From NCBI RefSeq assembly GCF_003410055.1, contig NZ_QUZK01000038.1, forward strand, positions 1 through 64,000: a stretch of 64,000 nucleotides of DNA, given 5' to 3'. Source of the DNA: Wenzhouxiangella sediminis (lineage in GTDB: Bacteria; Pseudomonadota; Gammaproteobacteria; Xanthomonadales; Wenzhouxiangellaceae). The notes below the pieces were generated by a model that saw nothing but the letters and a program-made list of their open reading frames with translations, made no database searches and was not told the DNA's origin. The position numbers were made by a program, and so were the translations under genes. This document shows positions 36,804 through 44,531 of the stretch, piece by piece; position 1 is the first letter of the stretch; each line of letters starts with the position of its first letter.

Positions 36804-37684
36804 CCACCCTGCTGCTGGGCGCCAACGGCCAGCTGGGCCGTCACCTGCGTGCCGAAATCGACGGCCTGGTGACCTGCGCGCGCAGCGATGCCGACCATGT
36901 GCTGGACCTTTCGCAGGTCGATCACATTGGCCCGCTTCTCGACCGTGTGCGCCCGGATACGATCATCAACGCCGCAGCCTGGACGGCCGTGGACGACGCC
37001 GAGGACCATGAGGCCGAGGCCTTCGGGCTCAACCACGACCTGCCGGCCGCGCTGGCCGACTGGTGCCGGCGCAGCGATGCCCTGCTGGTGCATTACTCGA
37101 CCGACTATGTCTTCAGCGGCGCGCCCGGCCGGCCCTGGCGCGAGGACGACCCGGTGGCGCCGGAGTCGGCCTACGGGCGCACCAAGCTGGCCGGCGAGCA
37201 GGCCATTGCCACCAGTGCCTGTCGCGCCCTGGTGCTGCGCACCGCCTGGGTCTACAGCGCCCTGCCGGGCAATTTCGTATCCGCCATCCTCAAGCGCGCC
37301 GGGGAGGGGCAGGATCTGAAAGTGGTCGCCGACCAGACCGGCTCACCGACCTGGGCCGGTACGCTGGCGCAGGCCACACGCCGCCTGGTCGCCCTGGGCG
37401 ATCGCGTCGAGCGCCCGGAACTGCTCCACGTCAGCGGGCAGGGCGCCATGACCTGGCATGCGCTGGCCGTCAGAGCCGTGCAGGGGGCTGCGGAGCGTGG
37501 CATCATCTCCGATATCGTCGACGTCGAGCCGATCGCAAGTGACGCGTGGCCCCAGAAGGCAAGGCGCCCCGCCTGGTCGGTGCTCGACGGTTTGCGCTAT
37601 GAACAATTCACCGGCCGGCCGCTGCCCGACTGCGAGCAGGCCCTGGTCGAGTGCCTGGACCGATGGAGCGAGGCCCCATGTTGA
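36800..37684 (+). CDS. rmlD: dTDP-4-dehydrorhamnose reductase
   Basis: Final reduction to dTDP-L-rhamnose. The 294-residue SDR has the cofactor loop LLGANGQLGR (5-14), YSTDYVFSG (about 99-107) and YGRTKLAGEQ with the YxxxK pair (about 125-134). It starts inside the rmlC stop (ATGA) and its end overlaps the manC start, so it belongs to the rmlACD-manC cluster. Confidence 0.95.
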   Translation: MTTLLLGANGQLGRHLRAEIDGLVTCARSDADHVLDLSQVDHIGPLLDRVRPDTIINAAAWTAVDDAEDHEAEAFGLNHDLPAALADWCRRSDALLVHYSTDYVFSGAPGRPWREDDPVAPESAYGRTKLAGEQAIATSACRALVLRTAWVYSALPGNFVSAILKRAGEGQDLKVVADQTGSPTWAGTLAQATRRLVALGDRVERPELLHVSGQGAMTWHALAVRAVQGAAERGIISDIVDVEPIASDAWPQKARRPAWSVLDGLRYEQFTGRPLPDCEQALVECLDRWSEAPC

Positions 37685-39093
37685 TACCCGTGATCATGTC
37701 CGGTGGCGCCGGCACCCGCCTGTGGCCGGTGTCGCGCAAGGCGCATCCCAAGCCCTTCATGCGCCTGGCCGACGGACAGACGCTGGCGGCCAGCACCATC
37801 CGGCGCGCCCTGGCCGTGGGCGATGCGCCGGTGACGCTGACGGTGACCGGCCGCGACTACTACTTCCTGACCCGCGACGAATACCAGGCTGTCGACAGCT
37901 CGGCCGACCATCGTTTCCTGCTCGAGCCCGAAGGGCGCAACACCGCGCCGGCCATCGCCGCCGCCGCGCTCTGGGCCGAACAACTCTACGGGCCGGACAC
38001 GCGCCTGCTGATCATGCCCGCCGATCACCTGATCCGCGACCTGGATGCCTTCTCCGAAGCCGTCGCCCACGCCGAGGCGCTCGCCGCCGACGGCTGGCTG
38101 ACCTGCCTGGGCGTGACGCCGACGCACGCGGAGACAGGCTATGGTTACATCCGCTCGGGGCAGGGCATCGGCGAGCACGGCCGCGAGATCCGCGCCTTCG
38201 TCGAGAAGCCCGACCAGGACACCGCCCGTCGCTATTTCGAGTCCGGCGAGTATCTCTGGAACGCGGGCATGTTCTGCTTCCGCGCCGACGCCATCCTTGC
38301 GGCGCTCGAGACGCACGCCGGCGATATCCTCGAACAGGTTCGCGCCACCTGGGCGGAAACCGACGCCGAGGCGGCTCCCGTGGAACTCGACGCCGAGCGC
38401 TTCGCGCGCGTTCGACCCGACTCGATCGACTTTGCCGTGATGGAGAAGGCCGAGCGGCGCGCCGTCGTGCCGGTCGACTGCGGCTGGAGCGACATCGGCT
38501 CCTGGCAGGCGATCAGCGACCTCTACGAAACCGACGCCCTGGGCAATCGAGTACAGGGGGAGGCGGTTCTGGTCGACACCCGCAATACCTTTGTCCAGGG
38601 CGAAAAGCGCCTGGTCGCCGCTGTGGGCGTGGACAACCTGGTCATCGTCGACACCGGAGATGCCGTGCTGGTCGCCACTCGCGACCGTGCCCAGGAGGTC
38701 AAGGCCGTTGTCGAGGAGCTGACCCGCAACAACGACGAACTCGCGGTTTTCCACCGCACGGTGCACCGACCCTGGGGCAACTTCACGGTGCTCGAGGATG
38801 CCGAGGACTGCAAGGTCAAGCGCCTGGTGGTCAAGCCCGGCGGCATCCTGTCGCTGCAGCGCCACCAGCACCGCAGCGAGCACTGGACTGTGGTCGCCGG
38901 CGAAGCGAAGGTGCGCGTGGGCGACGAGGAGCGCATCTACGGCGCCAATGAAACCGTCGAGATTCCGGTGGGCAGCCTGCACCGGCTTGAAAACCCCGGC
39001 GACGAGGACGTGCACATCATCGAAGTGCAGACGGGGAGCTATTTCGGCGAAGATGATATCGAGCGGCTCGAGGACGTCTACGGCCGGACATAG
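37678..39093 (+). CDS. manC: Mannose-1-phosphate guanylyltransferase / mannose-6-phosphate isomerase
   Basis: Bifunctional enzyme of GDP-mannose synthesis for LPS or exopolysaccharide. The 471-residue protein has the nucleotidyltransferase N-terminus (MSGGAGTRLWPVSRKAHPKPF, about 7-27) and the cupin PMI domain (about 345-471) with RPWGNFTVLED and QRHQHRSEHWTVVAG metal-binding histidines. ATG 37678 (MLIPVIMSGGAG), overlapping the rmlD stop, is preferred to an ATG nine codons earlier. Confidence 0.95.
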   Translation: MLIPVIMSGGAGTRLWPVSRKAHPKPFMRLADGQTLAASTIRRALAVGDAPVTLTVTGRDYYFLTRDEYQAVDSSADHRFLLEPEGRNTAPAIAAAALWAEQLYGPDTRLLIMPADHLIRDLDAFSEAVAHAEALAADGWLTCLGVTPTHAETGYGYIRSGQGIGEHGREIRAFVEKPDQDTARRYFESGEYLWNAGMFCFRADAILAALETHAGDILEQVRATWAETDAEAAPVELDAERFARVRPDSIDFAVMEKAERRAVVPVDCGWSDIGSWQAISDLYETDALGNRVQGEAVLVDTRNTFVQGEKRLVAAVGVDNLVIVDTGDAVLVATRDRAQEVKAVVEELTRNNDELAVFHRTVHRPWGNFTVLEDAEDCKVKRLVVKPGGILSLQRHQHRSEHWTVVAGEAKVRVGDEERIYGANETVEIPVGSLHRLENPGDEDVHIIEVQTGSYFGEDDIERLEDVYGRT

Positions 39094-39106
39094 GATGGAG
39101 GGAGCC

Positions 39107-40081
39107 ATGCAGCGGGTCTGGAAGAGGGGATCGGGCGATTCGGTTCGACTTGTCGCCATGGTGGTTGTGGTTGCCGCGCTGTCGGCCTGTGCCGTGGACA
39201 AGCCGCGGACGGCGGCGTCCCAGCCCGAGTCGGCGTCGAGTCCCGAGGCGCAGGACTGGCGGGCCGAGGCGATGGCCTGGCGGCAGCGCCGCTACGATCG
39301 GCTGACCGAGCCCTATGGTTGGTTGAGCCTGGTGGGCCTGGATTTCGTCGAGGATGGGCGCTGGCGCATCGGCGCCGGCGAGGGCGCCGACATCGCGATG
39401 CCGGCCGGCCCGGACCACTGGGGCGAGCTCATCGTCGACGGCAGCCGGGCGCGCTTCGAGCCCGCAACCAATGCCGTGCGCGTGGACGGGCGCCCCGGCG
39501 TGGCGGGAATGCTCGTCCAACCCGGCCGAGACGATACGGTATGGGTGCAGGCCGAAGACGTTCGCTTCCAGATCATCCAGCGCAACGACCGCCTGGCCGT
39601 GCGCACTCGCTGGCCGCGGGCCGAGACGCGCACCGAATTCAAGGGCCTGGACTACTTCCCCTACGACCCCGACTGGCGGGTCGAGGCGCGCATCGAATAC
39701 CACCCGGCCGGGACCACCATGCCGGTGGGCAGTGTGCTGGGCGACATCACGCAGGAGCCCAACCTCGGAGCGGCGGTATTCGAGTACGGCGGCGAGACCT
39801 ACCGGCTCGAGGCCCAGGCCTCGCGCGACGACGATGAGTTGTTCTTCGTCTTCGCCGATCGCACGACGGGCCGCGAGACCTACGGCGCCGGTCGCATGCT
39901 CTACGCGCCCATGCCCGACGAAAACGGCCGCACCGTGCTCGACTTCAACCGCGCCTACAACCCGCCGTGCACCTTCACCGAGTTTTCCACCTGCCCGCTA
40001 CCCGTGCCGGAAAACCGCCTCGACGTGCGCGTGACCGCCGGCGAGAAGGACTACGCCGGAGAGTCCGGGTATCTGAAATAG
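39107..40081 (+). CDS. DUF1684 lipoprotein
   Basis: A 324-residue predicted lipoprotein of the DUF1684 family, whose biochemical role is unknown. Signal segment VRLVAMVVVVAAL and lipobox LSA-C (Cys about residue 26). DUF1684 features are WRQRRYDRLTEPYGWLSLVG, RRTEFKGLDYFPYDP-type block (TEFKGLDYFPYDPDW), and C-terminal LDFNRAYNPPCTFTEFSTCPLPVPENRL. GGAGGGAG directly before ATG 39107 decides the start over ATG 39095. It follows manC at 13 bases, so it may belong to its transcript. Confidence 0.85.
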   Translation: MQRVWKRGSGDSVRLVAMVVVVAALSACAVDKPRTAASQPESASSPEAQDWRAEAMAWRQRRYDRLTEPYGWLSLVGLDFVEDGRWRIGAGEGADIAMPAGPDHWGELIVDGSRARFEPATNAVRVDGRPGVAGMLVQPGRDDTVWVQAEDVRFQIIQRNDRLAVRTRWPRAETRTEFKGLDYFPYDPDWRVEARIEYHPAGTTMPVGSVLGDITQEPNLGAAVFEYGGETYRLEAQASRDDDELFFVFADRTTGRETYGAGRMLYAPMPDENGRTVLDFNRAYNPPCTFTEFSTCPLPVPENRLDVRVTAGEKDYAGESGYLK

Positions 40082-40086
40082 AAGGC

Positions 40087-40183
40087 AAGGATTTCTCGCA
40101 AAGGCGCGAAGGCGCAAAGGTCGCAATGGAAAAAGAAAGAAAAATCCTTGCGTCCGTCGCGCCTTTGCGCCGTTGCGAGAAAC
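40087..40183. repeat. Inverted AAAGGCGC arms (family 2 element)
   Basis: TCTCGCAAAGGCGCGAAGG at 40094-40112 (unit AAAGGCGC, 8-bp period) is repeated inverted at 40157-40182 as GCGCCTTTGCGC and CGTTGCGAGA. AAGGATTT near 40088 pairs with AAAATCCTT at 40141. It sits between two convergent genes. Confidence 0.65.
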
Positions 40184-40211
40184 GGCCGACCTGGATGGAC
40201 TGCTAGTCGGT

Positions 40212-40994
40212 CTATTTCCCCTGAAACTGCGGCGTGCGCTTTTCGAGGAAGGCGCCGGTGCCTTCTTTCATGTCCTCGGTGGCGCAGCACAGGGCGAATC
40301 GGGCGGTTTCCAGGGCCAGGCCGGTCTGCAGGTCGGTTTCGGCGCCCTGGTTGATTGCCTGCAGGATGCCGCGCACCGCTTCCGGTGCCGCCTTGGCCAG
40401 CTGGTCGGCCAGTTCGGCGACGGCGGATGACAGTTCATCCTGGCCGACCACCCGGTTGACGACGCCGAGCTGCTCGGCGCGTTCGGCCTTGATGGGCTCA
40501 CCGGTCAGGGCCATTTCCAGGGCGCGGGTGGTGCCGGCCAGGCGCAGCAGGCGCTGGGTCCCGCCGAAGCCCGGCATGATGCCCAGCTTGATCTCCGGCA
40601 GGCCCAGGCGCGCGTTGTCCGAGGCCAGGCGCAGGTGACAGCCCAGCGCCAGCTCCATGCCGCCGCCCAGGGCGAAGCCGTTGATGGCCGCGATCACCGG
40701 CTTGTCGGATGCCTGGATGCGGCTCATCAGATCCTGGCCCAGGGCGGAGAAGGCGCGTGCCTCGACGGCCGTCTGCTCGCGAATCTCACCGATGTCGGCG
40801 CCGGCCACGAAAGCCTTCTCGCCGCTACCGGTCAACACGATCACGCGGACCCCGTCGTCTTCCTGCGCCGCGGTCATGGCCTCGGCCAGTTCCATCAGGG
40901 TCTGGCGATTGAGCGCGTTGAGCTTGTCGGGGCGGTTGATCGTGATCGTTCGGACCGCCTCGCGGTCGGAAATCAGCAGGTTGTCGTACGCCAT
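40212..40994 (-). CDS. Enoyl-CoA hydratase/isomerase family protein
   Basis: A 260-residue crotonase-fold protein, closest in overall pattern to short-chain enoyl-CoA hydratases (PaaF/EchA type). The oxyanion hole is visible in AFVAGADIGE (about 62-71) and GGGMELALGCHLRLAS (about 108-123), with catalytic glutamates in MELAL and GLPEIKLG (about 135-142). The ATG has GGAG upstream. It is one of two crotonase genes here, with a distinct sequence from the gene at 46162; the acyl substrate is not predictable. Confidence 0.9.
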   Translation of the reverse strand: MAYDNLLISDREAVRTITINRPDKLNALNRQTLMELAEAMTAAQEDDGVRVIVLTGSGEKAFVAGADIGEIREQTAVEARAFSALGQDLMSRIQASDKPVIAAINGFALGGGMELALGCHLRLASDNARLGLPEIKLGIMPGFGGTQRLLRLAGTTRALEMALTGEPIKAERAEQLGVVNRVVGQDELSSAVAELADQLAKAAPEAVRGILQAINQGAETDLQTGLALETARFALCCATEDMKEGTGAFLEKRTPQFQGK

Positions 40995-41067
40995 CTGGAT
41001 GGGCTCCGGTTGGGTTTGGTTGGAGCCGGATAGTTTAAGGGGTTCGAATGGGATTAGGTTTCAGGGT

Positions 41068-41328
41068 TCAGCCATTAACAACGCGCACGATCAACCAACC
41101 CGCCACCGCCAGTGTGGCCGCCCCCGCGAGGAGCAATCCGACCGCCGGCGCCATCGGGGCGATCTCGGCCAGCATGGCGCTGGCGTGGGGCAGGGCGGTC
41201 GAGAGGCAATCGATGTTCGCCGCCGCGTCGATCAGGGCGCTGGCGATTCCGGCCAGGGCGGCCGGAATCAGGATCAGCAGCAGGATCACGGTGGCGACCA
41301 GGTGCATGGCGACGACTCCCTCGAGCAT
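41068..41328 (-). CDS. Small two-span membrane protein after pspC
   Basis: 86 residues with two hydrophobic spans (about 8-30 and 58-82) and no recognised domain. It begins 6 bases after the pspC stop, so it is probably the last gene of the psp transcript, but the sequence does not resemble E. coli PspD. An alternative start at ATG 41307 (MHLVATV) has a GGAG upstream and would give 79 residues. Confidence 0.55.
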   Translation of the reverse strand: MLEGVVAMHLVATVILLLILIPAALAGIASALIDAAANIDCLSTALPHASAMLAEIAPMAPAVGLLLAGAATLAVAGWLIVRVVNG

Positions 41329-41334
41329 GGCCGG

Positions 41335-41730
41335 TCAGTCCCTGAGTTCGCGGTCGATGCGGTACTCGTTCGACGTCAGCCAGGCCTCCATGCGCTGCAG
41401 CCGCTTGTCGAGTTCGCGGAAGCGTTGGTTGAGGCTGCTCACGCCGTCCTTGGGGCCCTTGCGCACTTCGTGCCAGAAGGCCTCGTCGGACTCGTCTCGA
41501 TAGAGATTGATCGGCCGCTTCGGTAGCAGGATCCACAGCGCGATGTAGCCGACCACCATGACAGCGGTGAACGGGATGGCCAGCAGGATCGTGATGACGC
41601 GCAGCGCGGTCAGGTTGAATCCGGCCCAATCGGCGATCCCGGAGCAGACCCCGCCAAGGATGCTGCGCTCCTTGTTGCGGTAAAGCCGGTTCCGGCTCGG
41701 TCGTTCGTACTGTTCGTGACGGCGGTTCAT
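41335..41730 (-). CDS. pspC: Phage shock protein C
   Basis: An inner-membrane sensor of the phage-shock response. The 131 residues contain the PspC domain (SILGGVCSGIADWAGFNLTALRV, about 23-45), one strong membrane span (IPFTAVMVVGYIALWILLP) and a C-terminal coiled part (LNQRFRELDKRLQRMEAW, about 100-117). With PspB it frees PspF from PspA under membrane stress. It overlaps pspB by 4 bases. Confidence 0.92.
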   Translation of the reverse strand: MNRRHEQYERPSRNRLYRNKERSILGGVCSGIADWAGFNLTALRVITILLAIPFTAVMVVGYIALWILLPKRPINLYRDESDEAFWHEVRKGPKDGVSSLNQRFRELDKRLQRMEAWLTSNEYRIDRELRD

Positions 41731-41954
41731 GAGCGGTTTCTCCAGTTCGGGCTGTCGGCATCGAGGATGCGCTCGAGGGTATGGATGCGTTCTTCCATCT
41801 TCCTCGCGCTCTCGTGCAGGTCTTCCATCAGCGCTTCGTCCTTGGTGTTGAGACGCCGGTTGGCCGAGTTGCGGGTGGCGTAGTGCAGGATCAGCCAGAT
41901 CGGCGCCACGATCACCATGAACAGGATCAGCGGCACGAATACGATGTCACTCAT
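41727..41954 (-). CDS. pspB: Phage shock protein B
   Basis: 75 residues: one N-terminal membrane span (about 4-24, IVFVPLILFMVIVAPIWLIL), basic turn and a cytoplasmic leucine-zipper-like helix (LMEDLHESARKMEERIHTLERIL). Order pspA-pspB-pspC and the sequence identify PspB. It lies 6 bases after pspA and overlaps pspC by 4. Confidence 0.9.
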   Translation of the reverse strand: MSDIVFVPLILFMVIVAPIWLILHYATRNSANRRLNTKDEALMEDLHESARKMEERIHTLERILDADSPNWRNRS

Positions 41955-41960
41955 CGCTGC

Positions 41961-42626
41961 TTACTCCTTGTTGCGGCGCGACTTGAGTTCGGCGAGGGCC
42001 TCCTCGACCCGTTCATCGCGTTCCAGATCCTCGAATTCCGAGTTGAGCGTTCGGCCTTTCCGGCCCATGTCCAGCGCCTCGGCTTCCGACTCGATGCGCT
42101 CGATGCGTTCCTCCGCCGCGTCGAAGCGATAGAGCATTTCGTCGATCTTGTCGTTGTAGACCTGCTTTTTGGTCTTGAGGTGATGGTTGGCCGAACGGTG
42201 ACGCATCACCAGCGCGCGCTGGCGGTTGCGGGCGTCGGTGAGCTTGGCTTGCAGCTTGCCGATGTCCTCGTCGTACTTGGCCAGCTGCTCCTGGTACTGC
42301 TCGAGCTCTTCGGTGAGGTAGCCGATGCGGTCGGCCAGGGCCGTGCGTTCGGCCAGGGCGGCGCGGGCCAGGTCTTCGCGGTCCTTCTCCAGCGCCAACT
42401 CGGCCTTGCGCTCCCACTCGATCTGCTGCTGCTCCAGGCGCTTGAGCAGGCGCGTGCGCTCCTTCTTCTCGGCGATGCACTTGGCCGTGGCCGAGCGAAT
42501 CTCGACCAGCGTGTCTTCCATCTCCTGGATCATCAGGCGGATCATCTTCTCGGGATCTTCCGCCTTTTCCAGTGCGGCGTTGAGATTGGCGTTGATGATG
42601 TCGCCCATGCGGGAAAAAATGCCCAT
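41961..42626 (-). CDS. pspA: Phage shock protein A
   Basis: An ESCRT-III-like peripheral membrane protein that repairs inner-membrane damage and inhibits PspF. The 221 residues are almost entirely coiled-coil, beginning MGIFSRMGDIINANLNAALEKAEDPEKMIRLMIQEME (given here only by position 1-37), the conserved amphipathic N-terminus. It is the first gene of pspABC. A sigma-54 promoter lies 44 bases upstream, showing that an enhancer-binding activator such as PspF controls it. Confidence 0.95.
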   Translation of the reverse strand: MGIFSRMGDIINANLNAALEKAEDPEKMIRLMIQEMEDTLVEIRSATAKCIAEKKERTRLLKRLEQQQIEWERKAELALEKDREDLARAALAERTALADRIGYLTEELEQYQEQLAKYDEDIGKLQAKLTDARNRQRALVMRHRSANHHLKTKKQVYNDKIDEMLYRFDAAEERIERIESEAEALDMGRKGRTLNSEFEDLERDERVEEALAELKSRRNKE

Positions 42627-42947
42627 CTGCGTGACTCCTGTCCGGTTGGGTTGATGCCTGCCCTATAAGAGCAAGCGCCGTGCCAGAAGGTCTGTGCCCG
42701 TAAAATCAGGGGTTTACGGAACCCGAATGGGCCCGATCTGGTTATATTTACCATAGAATTGGTGTTTTTAACCTATCCGCCTGCAGGGAACCCGAGGGCC
42801 GTCGACAGGGTCCATTGAAAGCGATGGAAGCACTGCGCTGCCGGCCAACCGGCCCGAAGGGGATTCATGGTCAGCGGCGGAGTGGTCGGGTACAATGCCC
42901 GCTTTCGCAATTCCCGCTTTTTTCGACTTCCCTTCAACGGAGGCAAC
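42627..42947. other. Divergent pspA / fkpA control region
   Basis: About 320 bases holding the sigma-54 promoter listed separately. An AT-rich patch (TTATATTTACC near 42745) may hold PspF sites. TACAAT at 42891-42896 is a likely -10 for fkpA, and ACGGAGG at 42937-42943 is its Shine-Dalgarno. Confidence 0.5.
42670..42685 (-). promoter_or_regulatory. Sigma-54 (RpoN) promoter of the psp operon
   Basis: On the minus strand TGGCACG-GCGC-TTGCT matches the -24/-12 consensus (TGGCAC N5 TTGC) exactly; transcription would start about 30 bases before the pspA ATG. Activator sites are expected between 42690 and 42800, not assigned. Confidence 0.9.
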
Positions 42948-43676
42948 ATGCAGAAGTGTTTTCTCGCTGCGGCAGTGGCCCTGGTGGCCGCCGCGCCGAT
43001 CGCAGCCCAGGACCTGGAAAGTGAACAGGGTCAGCTCGGCTACTCGATCGGTTACGAGTTCGGCGCCGAGCTGCGCAGCTACGATATCGACGTCGATCTC
43101 GAGGCCGTCTTCCAGGCTGTCCGCGACGCCTACAACGAGCAGGAGCCGACGGTCGACATGCAGATCATGCGCGAGCGCATGACCGAGCTGCAGGAAAAGC
43201 TGCGCCAGGAGCGCATGGAAGCCTTCGAGGCCCTGGCCGAGGAAAACCAGGCCAAGGCCGAGGAATTCCTGGCCGAGAACCGCGACAAGAACGGCATTAC
43301 GGCGCTGCCCAGCGGCGTGCAGTACCGCGTGATCGAGGAAGGCACCGGTGAGCGCCCGAGCCTCGAGGACACGGTGACCGTCCACTACCGCGGCTCCAAG
43401 ATCAACGGCCGCGAATTCGACAGCTCCTTCCGTCGCGGCGTCCCGGCCGTCTTCCAGGTCAACTCCGTCATCGAGGGCTGGCAGGAAGTGCTGCCCCTGA
43501 TGCGCGAGGGCGCCGAATGGCAGGTGTTCCTGCCGCCCGAGCTCGCCTTCGGCGTGCGCGGCGATCCGCCGATCATCGGCCCGAACGAAGCGCTGAAGTT
43601 CGACATCAAGCTCGTCCAGATCGGCGCGCCGGAAGACTACGAAGGTCAGGCCGGAGCCCCGGTCGACGGTCAGTAA
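42948..43676 (+). CDS. FKBP-type peptidyl-prolyl isomerase, FkpA/Mip-like
   Basis: A 242-residue exported isomerase. Signal peptide MQKCFLAAAVALVAAAPIAA (cleaved before QD), FKBP N-terminal dimerisation helix (about 30-120), and FKBP domain (about 130-225) with DTVTVHYRG, FDSSFRRG and WQEVLPLMREGAEWQVFLPPELAFG (position about 172-196). The longer open frame adds a segment without signal features, so ATG 42948 with ACGGAGG upstream is chosen. It is divergent from psp, consistent with envelope housekeeping. Confidence 0.92.
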   Translation: MQKCFLAAAVALVAAAPIAAQDLESEQGQLGYSIGYEFGAELRSYDIDVDLEAVFQAVRDAYNEQEPTVDMQIMRERMTELQEKLRQERMEAFEALAEENQAKAEEFLAENRDKNGITALPSGVQYRVIEEGTGERPSLEDTVTVHYRGSKINGREFDSSFRRGVPAVFQVNSVIEGWQEVLPLMREGAEWQVFLPPELAFGVRGDPPIIGPNEALKFDIKLVQIGAPEDYEGQAGAPVDGQ

Positions 43677-43685
43677 GAACCGTCC

Positions 43686-43886
43686 ATGAGCGATCCCGCG
43701 AGCGAACTTCCCCAAGTGGAATCGCCCTGCATCGGGACCTGCACCCTGGGTCCCGGTGAACTCTGCGTGGGTTGCTTCAGGTCCGCCACGGAAATCGCCG
43801 GCTGGTTGGGCTATTCGCCCGAAAAGCGCCGTGAGATCATGCAGGCCCTGCCTGCCCGGGCGGACCGACTGTTCGATGGGAACTGA
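43686..43886 (+). CDS. DUF1289 family protein
   Basis: 66 residues with the DUF1289 (YdhL-like) pattern CIGTC-x8-C-x2-C and ATEIAGWLGYSPEKRREIM. Four cysteines probably bind zinc or an iron-sulfur centre, but function is unknown. It overlaps nudL by 11 bases. Confidence 0.9.
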   Translation: MSDPASELPQVESPCIGTCTLGPGELCVGCFRSATEIAGWLGYSPEKRREIMQALPARADRLFDGN

Positions 43887-44493
43887 AGCCGCGTCGCGGC
43901 TCTCCACCGGGGAGCTGTCGGCGCGGCTGCATTCTCCCGATACGCCTGAGCACGAACTCCCCATCGGCGGATTTCGCCCCGTTCACGGCAGTTGGAATCC
44001 GCGTCGCGCGGCCGTTCTCATTCCGATCGTTTTCCAGCCAGAACCGGCCATCGTGCTCACCGTGCGCAGCCGGCGCATGTCGCTGCATGCCGGCCAGGTG
44101 GCCCTGCCGGGCGGCCGTCGGGAGGCCGACGAGCCCTTTCCGCTTACAACGGCCCTGCGCGAGACCAGCGAGGAAATCGGCATCGACGCCGGTCGGGTCG
44201 CCGTCCACGGCCTGCTCGACCGCTTCGACACGATCACCGGCTACCGCATCGTGCCCGTCGTCGCCTCGATCGAGGGGCGGCCCGAGCTCCGGCCCTGCCC
44301 GCGGGAAGTCGAAGAGATCTTCACCCTGCCGCTGGACGCCGTTCTCGATCCGGCCAGCTACCGCAAGCACCACGTCACCCGCGGCGGCCACGGCCACGAG
44401 CTCTACACCATGCCCCATCCCCGCTGGATGATCTGGGGCGCCACCGCCGCCATCCTCCACCGGTTCTGCACCACGCTGAAAGACGACGCTTGA
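43876..44493 (+). CDS. nudL: NUDIX hydrolase, CoA pyrophosphatase-like
   Basis: Hydrolyses CoA and related nucleoside diphosphate derivatives. The 205-residue protein has the NuCoA signature VLTVRSRRMSLHAGQVALPGG (about 57-77, given by position) followed by the Nudix box, with glutamates in RETSEEIGI (about 94-102). ATG 43876 follows the DUF1289 gene by overlap; the longer frame is a readthrough into that gene. Confidence 0.9.
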   Translation: MGTEAASRLSTGELSARLHSPDTPEHELPIGGFRPVHGSWNPRRAAVLIPIVFQPEPAIVLTVRSRRMSLHAGQVALPGGRREADEPFPLTTALRETSEEIGIDAGRVAVHGLLDRFDTITGYRIVPVVASIEGRPELRPCPREVEEIFTLPLDAVLDPASYRKHHVTRGGHGHELYTMPHPRWMIWGATAAILHRFCTTLKDDA

Positions 44494-44531
44494 CGCCGAC
44501 AGCCGGGTGCGCAGTAGCTCTCGGCGCCAAG

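Noticed and set aside
41068-41328. pspD
   Set aside because: Position fits, but the sequence does not resemble PspD; described only as a small membrane protein.
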